Origin: Rotaria sp. Silwood1
Lineage: Eukaryota > Rotifera > Eurotatoria > Philodinida > Philodinidae
DNA: 64,000 bases
Assembly (NCBI GenBank): GCA_905250075.1
Contig: CAJNOP010000336.1
Span: forward strand, 54,495 to 118,494
Reading direction: 5' to 3'
Positions 37,901-51,052 of the stretch are shown here, piece after piece (the first letter of the stretch is position 1; every line of letters starts with the position of its first letter). Made by a program: the position numbers and the translations under genes. The notes below the pieces were generated by a model. It searched no databases and was not told the DNA's origin. It saw only the letters and a list, made by a program, of their open reading frames with translations.

Positions 37901-40900
37901 AATGAAGTTCATTTCTATCTTGTACGCTCATCTCATCAATAAAGAAATGGTGAATTTAATGCTTAGGATATATATATCTTTCTTCAGTCATAGTTAGATG
38001 ACATAATGAACTAATTCTAAAGAAAAGAGGCTGTTGGGTTTTGTTTTCGACCAAAGACGAGTCTTGACGATTGCACATATAAATGAGGCTGTAATGATTG
38101 ATTCCAATCTCTTGTCGGACTCGTTTTCGCTTACAAGAGATCGATTGCTTGATTCCCTCAAGCAAATCCCATGCGAAAGCCTTTGATGTTATCGAAAGAA
38201 CTCGATTTTTTATCTTTAATGAATAATTCTTTTGTTTTGGTAGAATCATTTTTGCAGTCATAAGAAGCAAGTTCGAGATAAAATTAGAACATTCTAGAAC
38301 CTTGAAAGATGTACAAGAATACCTTCCCTTTTAGATAGTGCCAAACAAATATATATAACATTATCTGAAACTAATATACTCCTGGCACATATGAACAGCG
38401 TTAGTGTCAAAATTGAAAGTTGAATCCAACTATTGAAAGGCTATTTCAACCATTCAATTATTGAATGATTGAAGGCTAGCCATTCAAGCATTCAATTATT
38501 TCGAATAGTTGAACTTCAACGATTCAATGGTTTCTACTCCGCAAGTCCTTTCTTGACACCCGCACCAGCTGCGATGAATAGTTGAATATTTGAACTTCAG
38601 CTATTCAATAATGGAATAGTTGAATTCAACCTTCATGTTTTATATGTATGGTTGCATTGCCGTCCTGTAGTGTATCTCTATGACAACAGTCAACATATAT
38701 CTCATTCACATTTCCAATAGTACTAGTAAGTGATGCAGCAGTGAACAATGACTAAAAAAGGAATTACTTCGCGCAAGTGAATACTTACCAATACATATAT
38801 TGTTGTCGCATAGGTTACTAGTACAGTCAGATGACACGTTGCAGCCTTGACCAATGTCACACGTCTTTCCTTCTGCTACACATGGACCTCCACAATCGAC
38901 ATCACTTTCTCCTTGATTTTGAATACCGTCTGAGCATGATACAGCTGCAAAATAAAACGTTTATTTAATTAGAAGACATTTGAACAGTTAGCTGAAACAA
39001 TTTCTTAGAGCAAGATTACGATAACAGAAAACTGAACCTTTTAAAGGTCTACGTCAGAATTTTCGTTATATCTTAGATTCATCAAATCATTTGTCGGTCT
39101 AATTATAATATTTGCGTTCCCATTGAATTCATTATCTTATTCTTTTAGATTCGTTCAATGAAAAAATAGACGATAAGGTCTATTTCAATAGTAAATTTTA
39201 TCCTGTTTCATCCATACGCATTTTGTGAGAAATCAACCAGTGACTTTAAATCTTCTAATAAATTCTTTTTACTTTTCGATCGTCACCCAAAATCTTGGTG
39301 AAAGCTTAAGTTTTTATAGTAAAATTGTAATTTTTATCCGTTTTGGATTCGCGTCAATGAACCACTCAACAGTAAGTGTTTTTCAATAATAAAGTTTATT
39401 ATGCTGTTCTAGATTCCTTTCGTCAACAAAAAAATTGGGAGTTTAATGTGTATCACAGATGTATCTTTTTTCAGTCATGATTAGAAGAAATCGTGGACAA
39501 AGTCTAAAGAAAACTGGCCGTGAGCTTTTGTTTTCGACTTATGATGAGTGTTGGTGATTGCAATGATAAATGAGATATATGGATTAGTTTCAAGCTTCCG
39601 TAGGGCTCGTTTTCGCTTAGAAGGGATCAGTTATATTAATTCTATGAGCAAAGCCCTCTGAAAGAGCTTTGATCTTACCGAAAGAACTGACGATTTTACT
39701 GTTATTGTACTCTTCTTGTGTGTTGGTAGAACCTTAAAAGATTCCGCATGATAACTTGTTCTTTTACAGAGTAGCAGACAGACGTATATAAAATGAACTC
39801 AAGCTAATATGCTTCTGGTACCGGTTAACATTAGACTACACCTAGCTAAGAAGTTATAAATGACAGCTTTTGCATATCGTCTAAGTATGCTGAAGTAAAA
39901 TGAAGTGCTGAAATCTCGCTTTTTTCCTGTCGGGGCATCGTTATTATCTATATGAAAGAGCATGCTGAGTCGAAAAACCAGTATGTGAGGAAACTTCATG
40001 AGTCGTTGCAAATATTTCGAAATATTTCTCATAGTTTTTCAGTATATAAAGAGAACAGCAACACATCTGTGGCAGTCGTTTGACGAAGCTCAAGAAGATG
40101 GAATCAATTTATTTGCTATATGCTACAGCATTTATTGACAGTTATGCTTCACGAAGATAATAGAAAAGTGAAATAGAAGCCTTACACAATTACTATACTG
40201 ATTCACAGCCAGGTGGAACTAATCAAGTGGTTCATTTGTCATTTAAATAATGAGAAAAGCTAAAAATGACTCATCAAAGTCATGTTTTTCAGTTAGATCC
40301 GCTATGACCGGTTCATGGTAGTACCGCTATGGGTAAAGAGAACTTCTATCGGTTTCAACACTAACTTCTACTGTACATCTACTGCAACAGTGAACATATA
40401 TGTCATTTACACTTTCAACAGTATTGCTAAACATCGCACTCATGAACATTATAGAAACTTTAGATCTGTTCACGCCAGAGATACTTACTGGTACATATGC
40501 CGTTGGTGCAAATTTGACTAAAACAGTCGTTTCCAGTGTTGCATTTCTGATTTTTGTAACATTTCTTTCCTTGTTTTACACATATACCTCCACAATCGAC
40601 ATCGGTCTCATCTTGGTTTTGAATACCGTCTGAGCATGTTGGAACTGCAAAATAAAAAACATTATTTAGTTAGAATAGATTTGAAAAGTTAACTGAAAGA
40701 ATCTTTTAGACCAAGCTTACGTTTACAGAAAACTGGACCTTTTAAATATTTACGTCACAATATTCTCATTAAATCTCGATTTCATCAAGTCAACTAGTCA
40801 TGCAATTATAATATTTGCCTTTGGCAATGCGAAATTATTTAAATATGAGAACGATTTCTTAGCAAATGCCTAATAATCACATATATTCTGTCGTTCAGTT

Positions 40901-43900
40901 TGAGTCGGTTGATTTCTTTTGTTATGTGAGAGGTTCGTTCATAGAATATAGGTGTTATATTCAACTATTTGATATATGGATATTTAGATAAATCTGTCAT
41001 CTTACATTGGCGTATGAAGTTGAATAAACACGGGAGACTAAAATTAGCTTTTATGAGAAGTGTAAGATATATTATAAAACTAGTCTTTCAGACTTTTTTC
41101 AGGAGAGAAGCTAAAGTCAAACCTCAGTTATCGCGTAGAGCATGATTAGTTTTCTGAAATATCGAGTTACAAAGACTTTTTCATTTAAAATGAATGTGCA
41201 ATGAATCACCAAAAACAGTGATTCCATATTAGGAATTCTAGTTAACAAGCATTTTGTAATTTTTGTGTTAGTTAATAATGTATCGATGTATAGTGAGACG
41301 TGAACTTTTGCAATCATGACAGAAAATGATATTTCACTGGGCTTTACAAAGTAAATATTACAAACGTTCATGGTGAAATGAGAGTAAAATTAGTGTTGAG
41401 ACATAGAGGTGAACACTCAATATTGGTCACTACTGTACGTATCTCAAGATTTCGTTCCCTAAAATATTAAATGTAGCAGCTTAGTTGATTTTTATTTTGG
41501 TATGTTTCTGAAATTTTCGGAATCTTTCTGTAAGTCCCATTCTAAACCGTATTATCAAACAGAAAAGGCTCGGTTGAGGGTAAGCAGCTAACTAGAGGGG
41601 AGGACTAACCCGTCGTAATTCGTTCTTTTTTTTAATAAAGCTGAAACAGAATATATGCTATTCATATATAAACCTGCTGCATTTAATCACTATAATAAAT
41701 CCAGGTAGTTCAGCATCAAATTATTCTTTTTAATGAAAATTCACCATACTAAGCTTAATTTTTGTCTGTTTACTAACATTGATATCAGGCTATGCTATGA
41801 AAACGCAATCAAATGATTGATTAGGATTACAATCTTTCATACTGGATTTATTCGTATCACCTAATATTTATAACACTCACTTTGCACTGACATGGAAGCT
41901 AATAAAGGAACTATAGCGTGGAAAGCAGACATAGTATTAATTTAATTCATAATGTCCATATCTACTATCGGAGATCTCAAATCGATTACGACATGGCTAC
42001 TGCTTATTATGACCATATCAGACCCGTACAAAAGGTTTTATCCGTGACTTATCCATCCACATAACATTCATACTGGTACGCGAATCAATGCGATCGTTCT
42101 CACGGTGTTGCATCATTTTCTTTATTTTGCTGTAGAAAACGTGACACAAAACCATTGAAACTATCATCAAATGTAAACACAATCAATTGAAAATGCACTA
42201 GTCACGTCAAACATCAGCCAATGTTGGTGCGCTTTCCCTCTCCAAAATTTAAAACATCCGACGGGTATTACTTTTAATACATGTGTTCTACTCTTATTTG
42301 TATCTTTCATATTCGCGAGTTGTACTACCTTAACCTCGAACTTTAACTTGTATCATCAATCAGTTGTTTATTGCTAATGTTTAAAACAATGTTTAAGCGA
42401 TATTCCATATATTTCTTCACAGAAGACTGATCCAAGCATGGATACTCAATTGCAATTCTATACAAATCTTAGATGATTTCGATGAAAATTTTTTTGACAG
42501 ATACTAATCTCTCATGAGAAAAATTTCCAGTAATGCTAAACATTTCAATCTATGACCTGAATAACATGCTCTATCATGTGGAATAAATTTCTCCTAAGCA
42601 TAATATTTTGATTCAGCATCCAACTGTGGTTAGATCAATAGAAAAATAAAAAAATGGATGCAAATCTTTATTTAAGGAATACACGATGCTGTGTAGATAG
42701 ACCTCTAGTCTGATGTTGATTATCTCGAGTAAACATTTTGAAGTTCATAGAATATGATTGCTATCTGGATTTTACTTTACATTAACGAATCGGTGAATCT
42801 ACAATCGAATAATATTTTCGGAAATACTTCTGGCATACCGGCCGAATCGGTCCAGTCTAACCGTTTATAACATCATTGGTAACGGTAAGAAAAAACCTTA
42901 CTGGTTAAAATGCTGCTATCAAGACTAGTGACTTTTGCAGCACTTTATTGATGAATGTTTTTCGGTCGGTTGCAGTCGAAATGTTTCATGTGATCCAAAA
43001 AAAGAATTTAATGTTGAACATTTTATCATAGAACTCGACCTTAGTAGAGTCATAATGTGAATACGTCATTTTATCACCGAATGTGTAAATATTGCTAGGT
43101 TCATAATTGGCAATATATTACAGGAAGAATTCATCAGTAAAAAATTCTCACAAAAAAGTTTGCTTAATTCGTAAATGACGATTTTTACTCAGTGAACATA
43201 TTTCGTTACATTTGACTGAATGCAAACTGAGGTGTGTACAAAAATAGTTTGATCAAAATCCACGGTGGATAAAGATTCTCGCAGTACTAGCTGATCGACA
43301 GTTATATCTCATAATATCTCATAGATGACTTTTGGAAAACACATGCTGTATTAGCAAGACGTGTCTGTTACGCTGAAATATATGCATATTCCAATTTTTT
43401 GATCTACGTCAATATTCTTTCAATATTATGTTTAATTCATTAATCGCTTTTTTAAGTTAGAGTATTATCCCAAAACAAAATTGTAGAGCACTCAATTTTT
43501 AAAAATTTTGCTACTTATTCAAGTTATCAAAACTGTAATGCAAGAACGTACATGTTGATTCATCTGAAAATCTATCAAACATAATATTTTTTACTGTTTG
43601 CTGTCATACTTATTATGATGGGCCCGTTGCAACTGTTTAATATAAGTGAAGTTGATTGTCCATCAGCAAAGTTGAATGTCGCTAGAAAACTTATAGCATA
43701 TGTAGCAAAAAGATTTTCAATGTGGTTTTCGAAGTCGCTTTTGCAAGACGCAGATATGCCACATTTTCTTGGAAAAGTTACTACATATTGTATTTCAACG
43801 ATTGAGCCAACAGATGCAAACTGATAACAACTAGGTCTGAAACAGAGTTACACAAATGTTGAGAAATTAGGCATCATTTGAAGAAAATCATGCAAAATAT

Positions 43901-46513
43901 TAACGTACAAAGCACGTTTTGTTCTGTGAAGTTGACGTCGATAACGATAACTACGACCTGATGAAATATCAAAGATCTTGACGCTAATGATACGTATCGA
44001 GAATGGTTTGAGATTGTAGGCTGCTTCTACCTAGAATTTCGTTTAATTTAATCATTCAAGGCATAATTGTTATATAACGTAAATATGATTACTTGTCGAG
44101 CTATCGCATCAGCGTTGATGACTATCGTACTTTGATTATTAGATGGTACCCAAGTTGTGAAAAAATATTGCGTTATTACGACAGATTCTACAATATGAAA
44201 TGGATGATCAAAATAAACAATTGTTTTTCATGACAATTTTGCATAAATATATTTCTTATGAAAAGGTCACTCAAAAATGACCAAAGTACAAAAGAGATCG
44301 GTTGGCAGACGTCAAGTAACATTCAATACAAGAAAATACTTTAACTTCTCTCTCTATTGCTATAATCCTAGATAGCATGCGTTAAAGATTACTTCTAAAA
44401 GACAATGCTTTCTTACTATAGTTTAGCAAACATTAGAGCTTCTACTCTGTCCATTTGCGTGAATAACAACCATGTTTACAGCTGATGTAGACTTTGAGAC
44501 TGTTCTCTTGCTTAGTTTCTTATGTTATTAGTGATCTATAATTTTCATCACTTATTAGAACAATCCAAGAAAAATGAAATTCACTCCTAGTCTATGTTGT
44601 TGAACTCCTAAAGTTGATATTGAGAATTGTAAAAATAGTTTTCTAGCATGCTATTGTGAAGAGAAACATGTCATCTTGATAACCTGAATCAAGTTTTTCA
44701 ATATTTCGGCACGACACTTCTATAAACTAATGTTACGAATTCAGTCTGAAAACACCAAAGCTTTTCTCAAGGACTAGAAAGTTGATGGAAAGCATACCTA
44801 CTAATTATTAGAAAAATGTCTCCGTTTTTTTCATGAAAAAAAACTTCGAACATGTCTTCATGTTTTCCAATTCAAGTTCAAAGTCGTGACATTTTAGTCT
44901 CTATATAAACAGAGCATCGATTTCTGTATACTCTGCAAATTTGGAACCGTTTGAACTCAGTCATCTTTATTAATATACGTTTATCATCAAAATAATCAAT
45001 ACAAAATGATGTTGAATACATGACTTCTTGAAAACTGCCTCAAGATCCATCGCTAGACACAAGAGATTCCAGATAGCAAGGATCATTGTTTTTGATACAG
45101 AAACTGAAGGGATATATTGATGGTATTGTCTCGTTTTGACTTGGTTGCTGTCAAAATTTATGGAAAAATGGATATTCGAGTGATAAATAAAGTTCAGTTC
45201 CTTCAACAAGAAACTTTGTCTGTCAGAAGCACCATTAAAAGATGACATTCATTGTAATTTTGATAAATGATCACCTTCTGCTTAATAAATGAGTATCTTT
45301 TAATGACAAAATAAGAAAATGGGTTTTATACAATCAAAATTTGCTTTGAAGAAACTCAGTACTCTTGATCGCTTTGAATGCAAGCTTTTCGGTGAAAAAT
45401 TCATGGTTGACTTGTCTTATCAGAATTACTGTACAATATTTATTAGTAGAAAATTGAATTTTCCATTGTATCTATCCTCTCGTACTACTCCTAAGCCTTT
45501 CACAATCATGATTCAACAAAGAGCACGATCGATGGTTCGATAGAAGAAGAGAATTGACAAACCTGTATCGTAGTTATTCCCGATGTTGGCCCCATGTCTT
45601 ACGAGATATACAGGGATCAACGAAAGTATGATCGTGACCGCAGCTGCAAACAAAATCAGGCACCAGATACATCCAATCGTCCAGGGGAGTGTTCCAGTAA
45701 GCCAATTTCTGAAATAAAGACACAAACAAGATGCATAATTCATTGCTCGGTACTAGAAAGCGAAAGTAGTATTAAAGTTGAGCTGACAAATTAAGATGTT
45801 CCAGTGAAAAATTGTTTTTTGACTGCGATTGTGGTCACTCTATCGTTCATAGCAATTAGTGTAAATCCCTAATTTCGGTTGTATCTGTGGGCTTTTTAGA
45901 CTGATGTATGAGCGTTATTTTAATCGCTTCTGGTCCCATTCTTAAGCAGTTCAACATACCCAGTGAATTCATTTTTTATCTGAAAACTTGCTTATCGATA
46001 AATCTTATCGTTACCAAAGTTTTCCAAAAGTTACCATCAAAATATAGCTTTTCATCCTGAGATATGAAGTTCTTTAAGAATTCATATTTTGTACACAAAT
46101 GGTAAACATTTGGTCTGATTAAAAATCGAATACTTCGAAGAAGCATACGTTCGAACTGAAACTTGGGGTAAAATCTGGTATCGATGGGGTCTGTTCTTGA
46201 ACCAAAATTCAGACCGAAAACATGATATTTGGTTTTATTCGAAAAAATTGTAGAACAGATCGAGATATGGTCAAAATAATGTTCATAACGCAATTTCAAA
46301 GGTCCTGACATTTAATCGAGGTTACAGCATTAGACAGCTGGTGATGACTGATTTAATGACTACGATACTGATTCTGAGGAGAGTTTACACTTACAAATCG
46401 TTTCTTGTGATTAGTGCAAAGTTAGCATTTTAGTGGTAGTGCTCATTGGTAAAGCATTGACAAACTTACCGCCGTTCATAGTCATCAACGTCTTCTTGAC
46501 CTATTATTGCCAT
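31634..46513 (-). CDS. Predicted type II membrane protein with five tandem Cys-rich ectodomain cassettes
   Basis: Exon 1 46470-46513 (MAIIGQEDVDDYER), exon 2 45563-45708 (transmembrane, residues about 25-51, WTIGCIWCLILFAAAVTIIL), then five homologous ectodomain exons: 40489-40644, 38789-38944, 36341-36499, 33784-33942, 31753-31911. Junctions are GT-AG and phases agree. Each ectodomain exon is about 52 residues: SCSDGIQNQGESDVDCGGPC..GKTC..GCN..SDCTS..C.NN.CVG, a Cys-rich module I have seen in bdelloid and bacterial surface proteins but cannot name. Basic YERR before the helix suggests cytoplasmic N terminus. All ectodomain exons are phase 1-1. Each is followed after 62-69 bp by a possible terminal exon with stop. 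Skipping the first four terminal exons gives 342 residues; stopping at the first gives 121. Function unknown; surface recognition or adhesion is a guess. Further exons in the 4.9-kb intron cannot be excluded. Confidence 0.75.
33711..33942 (-). other. Ectodomain cassette 2
   Basis: Ectodomain exon 33784-33942 (ESDLDCGG variant), donor GTAGGT, 62-bp intron, candidate terminal exon 33711-33721 giving A-I-V-stop. Confidence 0.6.
36258..36499 (-). other. Ectodomain cassette 3
   Basis: Ectodomain exon 36341-36499, donor GTAAGT, 66-bp intron, candidate terminal exon 36258-36274 giving VLLEM-stop. The intron length is a multiple of three and stays open, so intron retention would add a 22-residue longer tail and end at the same stop. 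Confidence 0.65.
38405..38640. repeat. ATTCAA/TTGAAT-rich palindromic insert
   Basis: ATTCAA and its complement TTGAAT alternate many times in about 230 bp around a non-repetitive centre (38537-38575), so it can fold on itself. It is present in only one of the cassette units and therefore looks like an insertion. Confidence 0.55.
38706..38944 (-). other. Ectodomain cassette 4
   Basis: Ectodomain exon 38789-38944 (acceptor TTTTGCAG), donor GTAAGT, 66-bp intron, candidate terminal exon 38706-38722 giving VLLEM-stop. Nearly identical to cassette 3 downstream of the ectodomain exon. Confidence 0.65.
40407..40644 (-). other. Ectodomain cassette 5 (membrane-proximal, most diverged)
   Basis: Ectodomain exon 40489-40644 (CSDGIQNQDETDVDCGGICV), donor GTAAGT, 62-bp intron, candidate terminal exon 40407-40426 giving T-ILLKV-stop. 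Its protein differs most from the others, yet all Cys positions are kept, which argues for purifying selection on the fold. Confidence 0.65.
40645..45562 (-). other. Long intron of the membrane-protein gene
   Basis: 4.9 kb between the transmembrane exon and the first ectodomain exon. No further Cys-rich exon seen. The frames at 44970-45248 (-), 43615-43824 (+, with a hydrophobic start) and 45319-45543 (+) have no recognisable motif. Confidence 0.5.
45709..46469 (-). other. First intron of the membrane-protein gene
   Basis: Donor GTAAGT at 46469, acceptor TTTATTTCAG at 45709. It holds an unexplained 111-residue minus frame (45976-46311, MSGPLKLRYEHYFDH...), probably fortuitous. Confidence 0.55.
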
Positions 46514-49500
46514 TGACAATTATTGCAATATCAGCGACTTACTGTCGTCAAAAAATTTGAGATCAAAGTTGTAAGCTTGATGTCTAAAATGTATGATTCA
46601 AAGCATGAAGTGAATGCTGAATTGACTCGAAAAATTTAAGTTTTTATTTTTGAAAATCTTGACATACAAAATAGTACAGCTATAAGTTGTTTCGTACCGT
46701 GCCATTTCTCAGTAGAGCTCTTTTGCTGACTGAGCAACTATGGACAATAGAAAGATGACTGGGCTACATTTTCTTTGCTGGTTTCTTACAATATGCTTTA
46801 TTGATATAAATACGTTACATAGTCCCAGTTAAAAAGCTGCATTAGTAATTCGTTTATATCTGCTTCAATTTTTGATTAATAAGATTGGAACAAATATTTA
46901 ACGAATTTCTTTTTTAAACCTTCTCGAGAATGCATTAAAACAATTCATATTAAGTAGCAAGTGGAAAAATCAGAATAAAACTTTTTTAAAGCTATATCAT
47001 GGTGGAATTTGTCAAGAATTTTCCTCAGGGGGTTTCGACTGTTTTCTATAATTCTAAAAATTGAAGAGATTCTGAGACAAGTTGTCTGCATAAATTAGGA
47101 AATATTCTTTTTTTGTAGCAATGAATAAAGTCAGTTTCGTCTTAATGCATCAAAGAATTTTTTTCAGATGTGTCAAAAAATTCATTTTGAAAGAATAGCG
47201 TAATCAAAGTCTCAGGTTCTACTGGAATGCTTCACTCACGTTTCTTTAAATTAAACGCGAACACCAGCGCTAATGATTCATCGTTCATTGAAATGTGAAA
47301 TTGTTTTTGACTATTTCTAAGCTTTTCTTCTGAAGACGCGATTTTTACAAATCTCGAAAAACAAGTTCCTATTTATCTATAATAAGTTTTGTGCTACTAA
47401 ACAATGTAAATTAATGCTGAAAGTTAGAGCCTATCAACTCTACAAAATAACTTCTATATCTTTTAGTACTCCACACTACGTACTAACAAACAAAAGAAAG
47501 AAACTTGTTCTTCTACAACAACTTTGGCTATACTGTGATAGTGATGAGATATTGTGCATAGACTATTTGAATCAAATTACAGTTTCTTGGTCTATTTCTA
47601 GTGAATGTTAAGAAGAAAGAATAAAAAAAACTGAATCTGCTCTTAATTGCATCGGTCTCTTAAAGATCAACATCATCTGTCATATTCAAAACAAACCATG
47701 CATTTCATTGATACCTACGGAGTGCACAACCAACATTCATAAGTATTTGGAGAATCAAAATTGGTACTTTAACTTCCCTTCAAACTTTAACTCTTTATTT
47801 AAGTATTTTTAGAACTTGAATACCACCCCTAAGTCCTAATGCAATTTTTCACCCAGAAAAGAAATACAATCGGGTTTTCTGGTATGGTTACGCATCGTTA
47901 TACCTAGAAATTCCAGTTACAAACAATAGACTGACTTCACTCTTATTCAATGCGACTAATTGATCATTTACTATCATTGTCTTGTATTGGAGTCCTATTC
48001 TCATCAAATCCTTTTAATCTATCATGCTTATAATCTGCACTGATAAATGAATTAGTATGGCAAAGACATGATTAGATGACGAAATGGCCAAGAAAAAATC
48101 CATTCGAAATTTGTTACTAATTCAATTTACATTTAGTTTTATTGACTTCTACGCAAACCTAAGAAATATTACTCCTGTCTATCATATTCACAATGAACAC
48201 AATCGTTAAAATTTTTCCGGATCGCACCACTGCCTTGGTTCCACTAGGAACTGGTTGATTTATTTATTGAAATTCGATCTTACAGTGGAGTAACATTAAT
48301 GACTAATCTTAATCATGAATCTGAGAGATTAAGGAAGTTCTTTGAAAATGTTTTAAAGGCAACTTTCGATTAAAAAAGAACAGCACAATAAAATAATGAT
48401 ACATTGAGTTAGATCTCATCACACATTTCTTTATCTCTTCTCATATTTATATTCCAAAAAAATTTTCGATTTTCTTATCCAAACAAAATATCTAATCATG
48501 AGAGTTTTCCGATTCCTTTCTCAGATTATCCACTACTAAATAAATACATTGGACCTTGGTCGAACACAAATTATTCTGAGAGTGTAGCCTTTTTCTGTTT
48601 CGAAAATCAACCTATTTCTCTGTAATTACTTTTAATTTAAAACTTATGGTATTTATCAAAAATGCGATCGATCTGCTATTTTGACGATCATTAGCGGTAA
48701 AAAACGAACGAACTGTTCACTTAAGGCCAATCTAACCAGTTAATCCTCATATAATCCGTAAATACTGGTCTACTGATAGACCGCTCGATCTGAAATTCAC
48801 ACCGGAACAATTTCATCTTCGATCAATGGTACAAATCCTGCATTCAAATTTGCTTTTGAAACTATTGCAGTTATATTGCATCGCCACTTTCATTTCATCA
48901 CATCGTATCTAGGAAATTGAAAAAGTCGCCAGTGCTATCCACAGCCTAACGAACAAGAGCAGCTTTTGATTTCTAAGATCGTTTTACTGAGGTCGCTAAC
49001 AATACTATTGAATAATTGAGAATATCCTGTTTCTCTTTCGAAAATCAGCCATCATATTTTTCTTCATCCTACATATTCTCAAGTTTTCTTCAACCATTGG
49101 CAGAAACCTTTTTATTAACGCAGAAGCTGACGTAAAGACTATATATTTGGCTGTAAATAAAAAGCAAGCTCTTCGAGCAATGCCAGCCGTAAAAAAACAT
49201 TCAAATGATAGTGGCTCATGTGGTGACCTATTGATCAGTGTACCCTCGATGACTTTATCGTATTGTTTCCTAGAGTGCTTGCAAGTGATATCAATGTTAA
49301 TTTACTGGTTACTTGTAATTGTTCTCTATGACTGAACAATATCTAGGACTATGTTAACGTGTGATTAGGATGTCTCTTCTAGTCTAATCGACTTAGGACA
49401 TCTACCCAGATAACAGAGAAAGTGCAATTATCATTCTAAGAAGAACATCTTTTTCTTCATTCGATTCATTCATGTATTTCCTTACGCTGCAATATTTCAT

Positions 49501-50494
49501 GACTCACATATGATCCTTACTTATCTTTCTGCCAGTTTTTATTGTATCGAAACGATTTTTTTTTCCACAACATCCAACACTAAATTCTCTACAAACTCTT
49601 ACAGAAGTGATCAACATAGATATAACGTCAGCAGATCTAGTATAGAAATACTAGGAGAATGTGTCAATAATAACTTTCAAAGTGTCTCCATGAATACTGA
49701 CTGTCGTTTCTTTGTACTACTGAAGCAGCATGTAAAAGTTTCTATGCAGTATGATTGGTATAATATTAAATGAACTTTCGAATGCAGTAAACAAAAGTCC
49801 ATTTCAAGTAAAAAAATAGCCAAGAATTTATTTTACGAAGAATTGGCTCTTGTCTCTTGTGTTATATTTTATTAATCTTGTATACACTATTCGAAGTAAC
49901 ATTACCTCAGAATTCAGCTATTCTTGCATATTATAACGTTATGCTCTTCCTACGAATGAAAAACTTATGCCAGCAAAAAAAATAATTTAGCAAGTTGTTC
50001 GCATTTCTCAAGGAACTAGAAAGATACGGTGAACAACACGTATATTTTGGAAAATTCAAGAAAACTGGCATTTATATAACTCTATAGGCTTTCGATGTAA
50101 GATTTCTTATGCATTCTCTCAGGATACAGCTCTCAAAGTTCAACAGAAATAATAATTCAGTTCGCCCTTCTGATTTGATATTTGAGTAAACAAATGTAAA
50201 ATAACTTGATCGTGACATGAACATTGTTAAAATTTCATGTTTCCAGCATTATTATGCCACTTTCGTTGCTTTTATCCCCAAACTTATCACTCGTATCAGA
50301 TTTTAAAGAATATTCAATGCTGTGTTTTATGGAAAAATTTTGTTGGACACTGTAAATTCAAAGATATATCAAGCAACAGGCTTGCCAGTCACTTATTCTG
50401 GCTCACCATTATTTTCTACCACTATGAGTACGTTATCGAATCACAGGAACCTTAAACTGGTTTGTACTTTTGATTATTTTTCATGACAGGAAGA
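46514..50494. other. No recognisable gene
   Basis: About 4 kb of AT-rich DNA upstream of the membrane-protein gene. Frames at 47414-47611, 49147-49335, 49510-49773 and 50237-50455 are short and without motifs. The promoter of the minus-strand gene must lie above 46513. Confidence 0.45.
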
Positions 50495-51052
50495 TACAGG
50501 GTGTCCCAAAAGTAACAGGACAGATGATTTTTCTCGATTTTTTTCTTTGTACATCAACAGTTACATCTCATATTTATACCAAATATACTAGGTGATATTC
50601 GTTAGAGATGCGATACATGGTCAACCTGTAGGTATAGTAAATTGTTCCAAAAGATATAAATATGTCTTAATTGTTCTTAGATGACTATATGAAAAATTCG
50701 ATATTTTTCGTGTTATATTCGATTTTCATCTTCTTGGTGGCTTATTCCAGTGTGAGAAATAAATTCGAGTCCATTAGATTATGAACCCCTTTAGACTAAA
50801 AGAATACAAAATTTAATCGAATTCAATGTAATATGAAAAACGCCAAATTTCTCATATAGTCACATAAGAGCAATTAAGAGATATTCATATCCCGTGGAAC
50901 AGATTACTATGCCTACAGGTTGATCATATGTTCCATCTCTAACCAATATCACCTAGTATATATGTTATAAATATGAAATGTAACTGTCGATGTGTAAAGC
51001 AAAAAGAATTTTAAAAAGATTATCTGTTCTGTTACTTTTGGGCCACCCTGTA
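50495..51052. mobile_element. TA-flanked non-autonomous inverted-repeat transposon (Tc1/mariner-type MITE)
   Basis: Ends CAGGGTGTCCCAAAAGTAAC (50497) and GTTACTTTTGGGCCACCCTG (ending 51050) are inverted repeats, with TA on both sides (50495-50496, 51051-51052), the target duplication of the Tc1/mariner superfamily. The inverted arms extend more than 200 bp (ATATTTATACC.../GGTGATAT..., TCTCTAACG/TTAGAGATG, GGTTGATCATATG). 554 bp, no transposase. Confidence 0.85.

Larger units (their letters stand above)
31912..40406. repeat. Tandem duplication units of 1.7-2.6 kb carrying the cassettes
   Basis: Cassette spacing is about 2.0, 2.6, 2.4 and 1.7 kb. Intronic landmarks recur in each unit, for example AAAACTGAACCTTTTAAAG near 36577 and 39028, GATCGCCAATGAAAAACTAA near 33118 and 35101, and TCTTTT(A/T)ATAATGAAGTT near 35198 and 37890. 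The block at 35610-35860 is nearly identical to 39725-39985, a sign of recent duplication or gene conversion. Confidence 0.75.

Noticed and set aside
43615..43824. 70-residue + frame with hydrophobic leader and N-glycosylation-like NIS
   Set aside because: Single short frame without family resemblance or splice context, inside the intron of a minus-strand gene.
45976..46311. 111-residue minus-strand frame as a separate gene
   Set aside because: It lies inside the first intron of the membrane-protein gene on the same strand and has no recognisable motif.
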